64,000 nt of DNA, taken from contig CM053031.1 in NCBI GenBank assembly GCA_028564925.1, positions 97,672,305 to 97,736,304 of the forward strand, written 5' to 3'. The notes under the pieces were generated by a model. That model saw only the letters and a program-made list of their open reading frames with translations, was not told where the DNA came from and made no database searches. The stretch's first letter is position 1, and each line of letters opens with the position of its first letter. This DNA comes from Lithobates sylvaticus. Lineage: Eukaryota; Chordata; Amphibia; Anura; Ranidae. Positions 54,179-64,000 of the stretch are shown here, in pieces. Position numbers and translations under genes: made by a program.

Positions 54179-54498
54179 TACCACGTACACGCGATCTGAC
54201 TTTCCGGCAGACTTGGTGTGGCGGACCAGAATCCGTCAGACAATTCGATCGTGTGTGGGCTCCAGCGTACTTTTCTTTCCCAAAAGTCAGACGGACCTAG
54301 AAATAAAACATGTTTCAAATCTTTCCGACGGACTTGAGTCCGGTCGAACAATCTGGTCGTCTGTATGCTAGTCCGACGGACTTTTGGAGTGTGGCCAAGT
54401 CTGTTAGTTTGAATGTCCGGCGGACCTCCGCTGCAAAGTCCGGCGGATAGTCCGCCGGACCAAGTCTGCCGGAAAGTCCGCTCGCGTGTATGCGGCAT
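54179..54498. mobile_element. Frog MITE, copy 6 (variant)
   Basis: Starts TACCACGTACACGCGATCTG and ends GCTCGCGTGTATGCGGCATAA. The inside is built of TCCG(G/A)CGGAC repeats rather than the usual blocks, so it is a sub-family. Confidence 0.65.
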
Positions 54499-54926
54499 AA
54501 GAGGGAGTGATAGTGTTTTTATATTGTGCATGGAATTTCCCTTTTTTAATGTGAGCGAGCTACAACTCTGTTTCATTTTATGATTGTTATTGTAAAATAT
54601 ATTTTCTGATTCCATAATGACAGCATGTAAGGAGCATTACCTAAGGCACAAGCAAGCACACTCAGTCTAAAGAGGCCCTGGTTAATTTTTCTACAGTCAG
54701 AAGTGCTGTCATTTTCACCTTCTGTACAGAAAAGTTGTGAGGTTTTTATTTTTTTTTTTATTTTTTTTAAGGAAATGTGTTACTTTGCCAATTCAGGCAA
54801 GGTTACAGGTCCTGTTGAAGCACTGCTTTTTACACTCACTGTGCTCTACCACCACTGTACATTTACCAGAGCCTTGAGTCTAAACATTGTGTAAGGTCCA
54901 AAGTCTGTGCTGTAGCTTCAGCCGGG

Positions 54927-55550
54927 TTAAAGTGGTTGTAAACCTTCTATTTCAACTTTAGGTCATTGTAATCTGCACTGATAATGCTGCTGATCGGTGC
55001 CTGTGAAATCTCACTTACTTGTAAAATCTTCCCACAATCCTTTCTTGAATCGATTATGACGTCACCAACGCATGCACATTCTGTCATTCGATTCGCGGCA
55101 TGCTGTGTGCCATTTCCATGTTGAGTGTTATTTCCCCTGTTAACGGCAAAGCACGGGAGCCTCGCGATACTCTGGCTTCCACCATCTGCTTCCTGGTTCT
55201 CCCCTTGTTACTGTGAGACGTCACACAGGGGGAGTGAACCAGGGCATTTCAGAGGCATATCCACACAAACAAGCAGCTCAACATAGAGGCTTGGATAGCA
55301 TACGATTGCGCATGTGCGAGATTTCGGCTGGAGACCGAAGGAAGGGTGGAAATTACATCCACGACAGACAGAAAAAAAGAGCTAAGATGGCGCTGACGAT
55401 TCCAGGAAGTGCATACAATTTACAAATGAAGAAAAGGGTAATTGCAAAGCTAGTTTTAACCCCCTATAAATGTGTGAGGCATGCCAATAATGAATTATTG
55501 GATAATATTAAAAACAAAAAAAAAAAATCCTGAGTTGACTTCCTCTTTAA
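54927..55550. mobile_element. TTAA-type MITE (624 bp)
   Basis: Ends TTAAAGTGGTTGTAAACC and (inverse) TTAAAGAGGAAGTCAACT with TTAA at both outer edges. The inside holds several CpG-rich motifs (TGACGTCACC, CGCATGTGCG) but no ORF that I can support. Confidence 0.6.
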
Positions 55551-55652
55551 TGACCTATAATACTAAAAAGAAAAATCCGTGCTTGTGGTTAGATATTAAT
55601 GCAGCTGGACACTATACCTTTGATACTAGGCACCACTATAAAGATCTAAATA

Positions 55653-56492
55653 AGAGCAGCGCATGTAAACTAGACATTGACCATAACTGATATCTAAATT
55701 GCAACAATACTTGAAAGTGAATCAATGAAGCAAAAGACAATAAAGAAAAAAACAGTGACGTTTGCACTTTAAATAGTGTCTATAAATGTCCAAAATCACA
55801 AACTGTGAGAACACTGATGTAAACCACCAGACAAATGAAAAATTGTGAACATTAATAAAATACAAATGAGAAGAAAATTCCCAAGAAAATTGACACCAAA
55901 CACCCTCACCAAAGGCTTACCAAAATGCCAGTGACCCCCAGTTAGAATGGTCAATGTACACTCATTTGAACAAACTCCAAGGCAAAGGATGGAATGGCGA
56001 TATAGGCACAGCTCACACAGGGACTCCTCCAGTACCCAGGCTTAGCCCAAAAAGCTTGAGATGGATCATAGAGTCTGATGATCCCTTGGTCTTTAGGTGC
56101 AATAAGTGTCTGCCAAAGTCACTGTCTTAAAAGTTCCCATCATTCAGTCTTCAACCTGTATGAGGTCATCTCCAGGATCTGTGCCACAGCATACATTGAC
56201 CACTCTAACTAGGAGGTCACTGGCATTTCGGTAAGCCTTTGGTGAGGGTGTTTGATGTCACCTCAGCTAATCTAGTAGCCATTTTCCATCTTCTTCATGG
56301 AATGTGGGACACTTCTCCCTTATTTTATTAATGTTCACATTTTTTCCTCACAATTTGTGATTTGGACATTTATAGACACTATAGTGCAAAATGTCACTTG
56401 CTATGTTTAATTTAATTGATTCAATTTCAAGTATTGTATTATATAATTTATATATCATCTATGGTCACTGTCTAGTTTACACGCACTGCACT
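55653..56492. mobile_element. Fold-back element with about 300-bp inverted arms
   Basis: 55653-55960 (from AGAGCAGCGCATGTAAACTA) is complementary, with scattered changes and gaps, to 56190-56492 (ending TAGTTTACACGCACTGCAC). CACCCTCACCAAAGGCTTAC pairs exactly with GTAAGCCTTTGGTGAGGGTG. The centre is about 230 bp. No ORF; class unknown. Confidence 0.8.
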
Positions 56493-56765
56493 TTTTTTTA
56501 GGCTTAATGACCTGCTCCCCTCTCCTATGTGACAGTATTTGGGCCTGGCAATTAGCTGCTCAGGCCCAAGAATTACATCTTGGGCTCTAACAGAGGAATG
56601 AGATTATGGGAGAGCACTGAGAAGGTGAGTGTCAGTGGACAAGGGAAAGGGCTTTTAAGAGAACTTGTCACTTTGCTATCAATGGACAAAGTGACAGATT
56701 CCCATTGAGTGTCACTTTAATGTTAACTGTACATTCATTCCCTTCAACACCACAAAACTAGTGTA

Positions 56766-57174
56766 ATGCCCTGTACACACGATAGGATTTTCCGACAACA
56801 AAATCCATGGAATTTTTTCCAATGGATGTTGGCTCAAACTTGTCTTGCATACACACGGTCACACAAAGTTGGTCGGAAACTCTGAACGTCAAGAACGCGG
56901 TGACGTACAACACATACAACAAGCGGAGAAAAATGAAGTTCAATAGCCAGTGCTGCTCTTCTGCTTGATTCCGAGCATGCATGGCACTTTGTGGGTCAGA
57001 ATTCTGTACACACGATTGGAATTTCCGACAAAGGATTTTGTTGTCGGAAAATTTGAGAACCAGATCCCAAATTTTGTGTGACGGAAATTCCTATGGAAAA
57101 TGTGTGATGAAGCCTACACACAAGGTCCTATCACACATTTTCCATCAGAAAATCCTATCGTGTGTACAGGGCAT
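56766..57174. mobile_element. Frog MITE, copy 7 (TA-flanked)
   Basis: Starts ATGCCCTGTACACACGATAGG and ends CCTATCGTGTGTACAGGGCAT, with TA both sides (56764-56765, 57175-57176). It has the family's GAACGCGGTGACGTACAAC and GAGCATG blocks. Confidence 0.9.
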
Positions 57175-57176
57175 TA

Positions 57177-58182
57177 GCGTACAGGTTGTGGTGTTTTTTT
57201 TTTTATAGTCACATGAGTGTTGTGGAACTGCAAATCTCAGTATGCCTGGTCAGCCTCTGCCACATTCCTGCTGTCCCGTCAGGCAGATAATTAGACTTAG
57301 TTTCTAGGTGTTGGCCTAATGAACATACAGTGATAGAGAATGATTACACAGAATACTGTTTTGCAAAAGATATTAAAGACTTCCATCTCTGAATATTTCA
57401 CATTACCTTACCATCTCATGCGCAGCGACTATTCCAGGCACAATGCGTCGTTTGCATACAGCTGAAATATTTATCTCTTGGGACAAGCATTGAAAACCTC
57501 TGCCTACACTGTGGGCACTGGCAGGCTAAAAATGATTTCTCTACCATTATAAACCTGCCATATGTAAATCCTATAATTTGCTAGTTACACAATAATATGA
57601 CTTAACACACCAGCACGTCTTTCTCAGCAATGGAATGAAAAAACATGCACGCTACAAGCCAAACATTCTGCTTCCACCGTATCAGCTGATAATTCACTGA
57701 TGCCATTAGAGTTCATGGGCACTGCTGTCAGTGTAGAACTATGGGTCAGTAGTCTAATATTTATTTTACCTATTTATAAGTGTATACAGATCCTCATGTG
57801 CTATAGGAAAAACACTGAACCAATTGCATCATCTCTGCTCATGAAGAATGCCTATATTTAATTCTGATGTTTTACCACATAAAGATCCACACACAGAACT
57901 GGCAATTTGGGTGGCAGCCAATCAACCAAACATCATGTTTTGGAGAAATGGGGGGAAGAAAATCTCTCAGAAAAACTTCATGCCAATATAGAAAAAAGCA
58001 TATATGTGGAAATGCATTAAACCATAGCAATTTATCAGCATTTTAATTCGATTGAGCTGATTTCAGCAACATCAAATCTATTCTAAAGTGCTGAAGATGT
58101 GTATTTAAAGCTGAAGTTCTAGATGAATTCTAGGTATAGATATTTTATACATAGTTACATTGGTCTAACATGGACCGATGTA
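57177..58182. other. Unassigned sequence
   Basis: AT-rich, no gene or repeat recognised. Confidence 0.3.
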
Positions 58183-59396
58183 ACTGCACTCAACAGCCAC
58201 TTTATTAGGTACACCTTGCCAGTACCGGGTTGGACCCCCTTTTGCTTTCAGAACTGCCTTAATTATTTATGTTATAGATTCAACAATGTGTTGGAAACAT
58301 TCCTCAGAGAGTTTGGTCCATATTGACATGATGGCATCACAGTTGCTCCACATTTGTCGGCTGCACATCCATAATGCAAATCTCCCATTCCAACACATCC
58401 CAAAGGTGCTCTATTGGATTGAGATCTGTTGACTGTGGAGGCCATTGGAGTACAGTGAACTCATTGTCATGTTCAAGAAACCAGTTTGAGATGATTTGAG
58501 CTTTGTGACATGGTGCATTATCCTGCTGGAAGTAGCCATCAGAAGACGGGTACACTGTAGTCATAAATGGATGGACATGGTCAGCAACAATACTCTGGTA
58601 GGCCTTGGCGCTTAAACAATGCTCAGTTGGTACTAAGGGGCGAAAAGTGTGCCAAGAAAATATCCCCCACACCATCACATCACCATAAGCCTGAACCGTT
58701 CACAAGGCAGGATGGAGCCATGCTTCCGTTTGTTTTACGTCAAATTCTGACCCTACCATCTTAATGTTGTAGCTGAAATTGAGACTTATCAGACCAGGCA
58801 ACAGTTTTCTAATATTTTATTGTCTGATTTTGGTGAGCCTGTGTGAACTGTAGTCCCAGTTTCCTGTTCTTGGCTGACTAGAGTGGCACCCAGTGTGGTC
58901 TTCTGCTGGTGTAGCCCATGTGATTCAAGGTATTGTGCGTTCAGAGATGGTATTCTGGATACCTTGGTTATAACAAGTGGTATTTGAGTTACTGTTGCCT
59001 TTCTATCATCTCAAACCAGTCTGCCCATTCTACTCTGACCTCTGACATCAACAAGACATTTTCATCAACACAACTGTCGCTCACTGGATATTTTCTCTTT
59101 TTAAGACCATTCTCTGTAAATCCTAAAGATGGCTGTGCATGAAAATCCCAGTAGATCATCAGTTTTTGAAATGCTCAGACCAGCTCATCTGGCACCAACA
59201 ACCATGCCATATTCAAAGTCAATTACAGTAAATACTCTTTCTTCTTCATTCTGATGCTCGGTTTAAACATCAGCAAGTTGTCTTCACCACATCTAGTTGC
59301 CTAAATGCATTGAGTTGCTGCCATGTGATTGGCTGACTATCAATTTGTGTTACCAAGCAATTGAACAGGTGTACCTAATAAAGTGGCCGGTGAGTG
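58183..59396 (-). mobile_element. Tc1-like transposon, fourth family (1.2 kb)
   Basis: Inverted ends CACTCAACAGCCACTTTATT (58187) and (inverse) CACTCACCGGCCACTTTATT; TA at 59397-59398. The family is known to me from fish and frogs. It encodes a transposase on the minus strand. Confidence 0.85.
58337..59260 (-). pseudogene. Tc1/mariner transposase, decayed
   Basis: 58678-58337 gives MMVWGIFSWHTFRPLVPTEH, GYFQQDNAPCHKAQ (second catalytic Asp) and STDLNPIEHLWDVL (Glu block, 34 residues later in Tc1 style). The N-terminal half (58680-59260) is present at DNA level but broken by frame changes and stops. No host role suggested. Confidence 0.8.
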
Positions 59397-59398
59397 TA

Positions 59399-59949
59399 TG
59401 TATATACTATACCTGGCTGATGCCCCTGGAAGTTAAGTAGACATTGCTATTCCAATGATCACTTGCTTTGGGGTCTTGTGCTGAGCGGCTGGCTGGTCTG
59501 CTTCATTCTGAATACAGGAGGTCAGCTGCTCAGCACAGGCACCATAGAGAGAACGCTTTGTGTTTTCTGAATGGATGCTAAGCATCCTCTGATTGGATGA
59601 AATGGAGAATGTGAGGTCACCGCCGCTCCTCTCCACCTTGTCCCGTCAAAAAACAATTTGTGTGCTTCAGACAATGCAAATCATTCCATTAACGACACCC
59701 ATGCTGAGTGGCGACCTCCTGTGTTCACAATGCATCAGACTGGCTGCTCAACACAGGGTCTGGAAGCTAGTGGAGATCACTGAAGTAGTGGTGTCTACTT
59801 CAGATATTTCCAGCTTCCCAGGGCAGTTGCAGTCCCATAACTTACCTGTAATGAAGTCTCACCTCCCGCAGGCTGATGGTTCCTGTAGAAATCTTCTCCA
59901 TTGATGACCATTCCTCTTTGCAGTGCTTAACTCACGGTGCTGTGGGGAT
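59399..59949. other. Unassigned sequence
   Basis: May include more of the LINE that follows, but I cannot read a family motif here. Confidence 0.3.
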
Positions 59950-60631
59950 TGATGATTTCAAATCTAACATTGCAGTACATTTAAGAAGGTCCTCAATAAA
60001 ACACAGATACCGAAAGACTGTCTTTTATGCCTGTTCAGTTGCCCTGTCTTACTGGATCAGATTGACACCACCCAACCTACCGGCAGTTAAAAAAGCTATG
60101 ACACCACTCTTACTTTGCGAGATTGGACACCATTACACTGGACACCATTACACTGAACTTTCGTTCTACTTCACGCTTCTTCAAGAGATGGCGTAAATAT
60201 ATGGAGGCCACATTCACTCAAAAAACAATACAAAACATAACACATCTACTTTTCTACCACCATAGGACAACCGCAGATCCACAATGCTCTTTGACGTCCA
60301 TGACTAAAATCAGTATCATCAATTGTTTTCACTGTTATAGCTAGACCAATTTATGAGATCACTAATTAATCATACACAAACGTTGCTTCCACTCCTGAAG
60401 GTACTAAGGTTGCTTCCACTCCTGAAGGTACTAAGGTGTAAGGTACAGCCTTTAAAGGCACTACATTGTTTTACTACTGTCATGATGGTAAATGTGATTT
60501 ACCGATCCCCCTCACCCTTTAGGTTTAAAACTCTTATATTGAATAGAGAATTTACGTGTACATGCTTTGTAGCTACTATGTTTTATACCACTGTATTGTG
60601 CAAAACCCAATAAATATTTTTCAAAAAAAGA
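59950..60631 (+). pseudogene. L1-type LINE 3' end
   Basis: ACSVALSYWIRLTPPNLPAV (about 60027-60090) and FFKRWRKYM in the next frame (about 60175-60200) match the C-terminal WI--TPP and W--Y--- blocks of L1-clade ORF2. A short 3' UTR follows with a tandem copy of GTTGCTTCCACTCCTGAAGG (60381 and 60410), then AATAAA (60611) and an A-rich end (60622-60631). 5'-truncated, with a frameshift in the remaining coding part. Confidence 0.6.
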
Positions 60632-61352
60632 AGGTCCTGATGAGGGCCTGCCCTTTCTGTCCTCTCCTCTATTGTCAAAAATCCTTGCATTTTCACAGAA
60701 TACCACACCTAATGTGAATGGGGGAGAGGAGTGAATGACAGGACACAACAGTCCATCCTACTTTTTTCATAGAAAGCATAATAATGCAATAACCCAGCCA
60801 CATTGGTTTTCTACAGCCCTATGACCTCATTTTACTTCCATAAAGAATAAATCAAATACAGATAAGGTACAGTACTTTCTCCCCACCTATCGTGGAACTC
60901 ACATTACTATCTAGAAAAGGGTCTTAATGCAAATATTTGACAGTATCAAGAACTAGGTGTATTTCTGGCTGCTACATTTGAACAGCACCTGTTACAAAAG
61001 GGTTACACGTCCGTATAGAAGTATAATAACATTATCCAGTATTTTATTTTTTATATGATTGTTCTGTTGCAAAACCCTTTTAAGCCTTCTCTATCTGTAG
61101 GCATCCAGTGGACCAGATAAATAAATCTCATGTATTATATGATCTGCTTAATTGTTGCCTCAGGGACTTTAGTATGAGCGTCACCTTTGTCACTTTTCTC
61201 ATCAGATATTCTGGCTGCACTTCAGGATGCATTACACCCAAACATCAGTGCAAAATGCTAAAGATAATAGTCACACTAGGTGTGGTGAGCTCACTGATGT
61301 CAGCATCAGCAACATATGGCATCTCTTATCTTTACCAGCTCTTGGTAGACGA
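60632..61352. other. Unassigned sequence
   Basis: No gene or repeat recognised. Confidence 0.3.
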
Positions 61353-61772
61353 ATGCCACGTACACACGAGCGGATTTTCCATCGGAAAAATCTTGGATGT
61401 TTTTTCTGACGGAATTCCGCTTGGCTTGCATACACACGGTCACACAAAAGTTTGCTGAACTTTCGACAGTCAAGAACGCGGTGACGTACAACACTACGAC
61501 CAGCCGAGAAAATTAAGTTCAATGCTTCCGAGCATGCGTCAAATTGTTTCCGAGCATGCGTAGGAATTTTGCGCGTTGGAATTGGTACAGACGATCAGAA
61601 TTTCCAATCAAAACTTTTTCCGATTGAAAAATTGAGAACCTGCTCTCAATCTTTTTCTGGCGGGAATTTGGCCAGCAAAAGTCTGATGGAGCATACACAC
61701 GGTCGCATTTTCCAACCAAAAGCTCTCATGGGTCTTTTGCTGGGCAAATTTCCAATCGTGTGTACGCTGCAT
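61353..61772. mobile_element. Frog MITE, copy 8
   Basis: Starts ATGCCACGTACACACGAGCGG and ends CCAATCGTGTGTACGCTGCAT. It has the family blocks GGTCACACAAAAGTTTG, GAACGCGGTGACGTACAACA and a doubled TTCCGAGCATGCGT. Confidence 0.88.
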
Positions 61773-62778
61773 TTTTTTTATTATACAGATGCAACAGTCT
61801 GAGAATGTAACCAGCCTGCACATTACCGGATGCAACTAAACCCACCTGGTTGGAAACCATACTGTGTGCAACCCTATTACAAGCCCAGCTTATGATTCAA
61901 CCATTTAGAATTAATGGGATCATACTGTTGTGTCCTTAAATGTGTATGAAACCCAAAACCAAAAATGTAATATATTGCAGCTTACCAGTCGTCATTAGCC
62001 GTGATGACTGCATTAGTTTTGTTTTTTTTTTTAAGCTTTTTTGCCTCTGTTTTATACCCTGGTGATCTGGCCAGTAACACACCTCCCGTATTAGGGTGCT
62101 CCCCCACTTTGGATAAATGAGCACAAGCGGCACCTTTGTACAGCAGTATTGTCAGTCTGGGGAGTAGGGAAGTGTTAAATATAATCACAGATTTAAATGC
62201 ACTAACAAATTGAAACCAAAAGCTAATACTTTATAAGCAGTTACGGCAAACTTTTTTTTTATAATAAAGGTTTTACATGAATAAATAAAAGCTGATCATT
62301 GTAAGCACCCCTGCCAGTGGTAAATGGTTTGTCTCATTCCTGCAAACTGTTACATTTGCAGGACAGCTTGTTCTTTTGAGAATAAACAGACTTAATGGCT
62401 GGACCACCAGATGGAAGATAGAAAGCAAAAAAAGAAAATAAATGCAATTACATTTATGAATTGGTAACCTGCAACATAAAAATTGTTTGCTTTTTATTTA
62501 ATACTGCTTTAGTAACAACTAAGCTGCATTATAGGTTATACTCAGTCCTGGCTTAGAAGTTGAGTTTGAGGTCTAACTCAGTTGAGTAGTATATAATAGT
62601 GATCATTTTTTTTTAAAGTATGTCTCTGGGTAAAACCTTTTTTGTGTTGGATAGAGTTGAGAAGGATTTGTTTTTATTGTTGTCTGTTTCCCTGCCAGAA
62701 TTATTCACCACTCTAATGACCACTGCCCCCATGAAAGAAAGTGATAAAAAAGAAATAGCAAATTTTAGAGTTAAAAAC
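61773..62778. other. Unassigned sequence
   Basis: AT-rich, no feature that I can support. Confidence 0.3.
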
Positions 62779-63997
62779 TAGGGTTGCACCGATAACGATA
62801 CTAGGCATTTTAGAAAAATGCTCCGATACCCGAAACCGATACCGGAAGTAACGTCAGCTTGAGAGCGGAACGCCGCCTCCTCCCCTCCGGCCAGCTGTTT
62901 CCTCTGGTGCAGGGCCATCTTAATGCATGGGCCAACTTGGGCACTGCCCAGGGGCCCCAGGTGCATGGGGGCCTCCTGCAATTCCCCCACCACCCCCCGC
63001 AATTTCCATCGCTTCTCTAGCACTTTGCAGGGTTTAAGGAGGAACCCCTGAGGCAGAGCAAGTTACTACTGCCTATGTTGGTGGGATCTGTTGTGCTTTA
63101 ATCACAGGGGATGAATAGGAAATGCAGCAGGATCGGAGTAGTAGACATCCCTCCAGTACAAGCAGCAGTGGTAAGTTCATGACCGGATCTAGGGGGGTAC
63201 AAGCCTCCCACCACCCTTGACGCTTGCCGGCAGTCTCCTATCCCGCATGGTACACATCTTGAGCACATGACTAAGATTTCCTCCTCCCCATCCCATTCCC
63301 TTACAGCTAGGATGTACACAGTGTATAGCTAGTTACTGCAACTAAGTTGCTGTTGCTACCATTGAATTTCACAGGTCGGAACTGCAACCAGTAGCTAACT
63401 ATACACTGTGCACATTGTAGCTGTAAGGGAATCGGATTGCAGCTCCAGTGTGTGCTGTGTGTGGAGCAGGAGCTCTGCCTGTGTTTAGGCTGTGTACAAT
63501 GCAGGAATGGGAGACAGAGCTCTGCCTAATGCACTGCCAGCAGTGACCCCTGTACTGCACCCTCCTAACTCCCTTACTGTGCCCTCCTAACCCACTGTAC
63601 TGTGCCCTCCTGCCCGCCCTGTGCTGTGCCATCCCTAAGTTGTGTCCTCCTGCCCACCCTGTGTTGCCTTCTCCTTTCCATCCACCAGCTGTCACCTCTG
63701 CCCCCATGTCTCCCAATGACCCTCCTATCCCCATCCTCCTCCCCCAAGTGATAACAGCCTTTTCCATCCCAACACTCCCACCCCACAAACCCGATTTCAC
63801 CCCACCCTCAACTACCCTCCCCTTACTTACCCCTCTACTCCCCATCTCCCACCCTGCCCTCATCACCGCCCCCTCACCCAGCTCCCTAACAAACCTTCCC
63901 ACCTCCCAATCCACCCCTTTACCAACTCTTCCTAAGTGATAGGTATCGTTAATTGGTATTGGCGAGTACTTGAAAAAAGTATCGTTACTCCTACCCT
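62779..63997. mobile_element. hAT-like non-autonomous element with C/T-rich body
   Basis: Starts TAGGGTTGCACCGATAACGA and ends with ...CGTTACTCCTACCCTG; subterminal GATACC-type motifs (CCGATACCCGAAACCGATACC region on the left, GGTATCGTTAATTGGTATTGG on the right) are inverted relatives. The window ends too soon to test an 8-bp TSD. 63540-63935 is strongly C/T-rich and non-coding. A CAGGGCCATCTTAATGCAT block at 62920 may be a second hAT piece within it. Confidence 0.55.
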
Positions 63998-64000
63998 GTG

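Noticed and set aside
59876-60196. Host gene of 106 aa
   Set aside because: Its best reading is the C terminus of an L1-type LINE, with an A-rich 3' end nearby.

Overview
This is vertebrate nuclear DNA, most likely from a true frog (Ranidae) or a close relative. I infer this from the mix of repeats: a chromodomain Ty3/gypsy retroelement, a DIRS-like element, Penelope-like elements (PLEs), Tc1 and hAT transposons, and many copies of a MITE whose ends read TGCC(G/C)(C/T)GTACACACGA. I recognise these from memory of amphibian genomes and no search was run. I found no convincing host gene, rRNA, tRNA or CRISPR array. Nearly every interpretable base belongs to a mobile element.

Layout. 1-6889: a young two-ORF PLE (ORF1, then an RT + GIY-YIG ORF2). 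Its flanking direct repeats are identical over 537 bp, and the left one is cut by the window edge. 7479-9775: a broken LTR-retroelement fossil, with an 8-bp-TSD hAT MITE (9784-10429) touching its outer edge. 12116-12285: a second hAT MITE. About 12665-19860: a DIRS-like fossil on the minus strand, split by later insertions that include a 5'-truncated PLE (about 13695-16045). 19915-21170: TTAA-type MITEs. 22916-24036: two copies of the frog MITE. 24174-25745: a Tc1 transposon. 26338-27070: a hAT element carrying a 23-24-bp minisatellite. 27400-28000: a diverged duplication. 28600-30590: a dispersed repeat with a MITE inside it. 31169-31760, 34553-36093, 40259-41766 and 58183-59396: more Tc1-like elements. 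32440-33500: an L1-type LINE tail. 38619-39355: a local inverted copy with a 15-bp duplication. 42725-48327: a Ty3/gypsy chromovirus that looks whole, with near-identical 701-bp LTRs and a 5-bp TSD. 48731-55550: TTAA MITEs, a minisatellite and a jockey-clade LINE fragment. 55653-56492: a fold-back element with arms of about 300 bp. 59950-60631: another L1 tail. 62779 to the end: a hAT-like element.

The most interesting unit is the PLE. The putative promoter end of its repeat has a TATA-like box, then a long hairpin holding a hammerhead-ribozyme-like core (GUC-loop-GAC, then GAAACGCG). A strong splice donor lies about 0.4 kb further on, and a pyrimidine-tract acceptor sits just before the ORF1 start. 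The same order (TATA box, hairpin with GAC-GAAACGCG, donor) recurs in the second PLE at 15241-15635, so it is probably a conserved feature of the family. An upstream coiled-coil ORF overlapping the RT ORF is unusual for a PLE.
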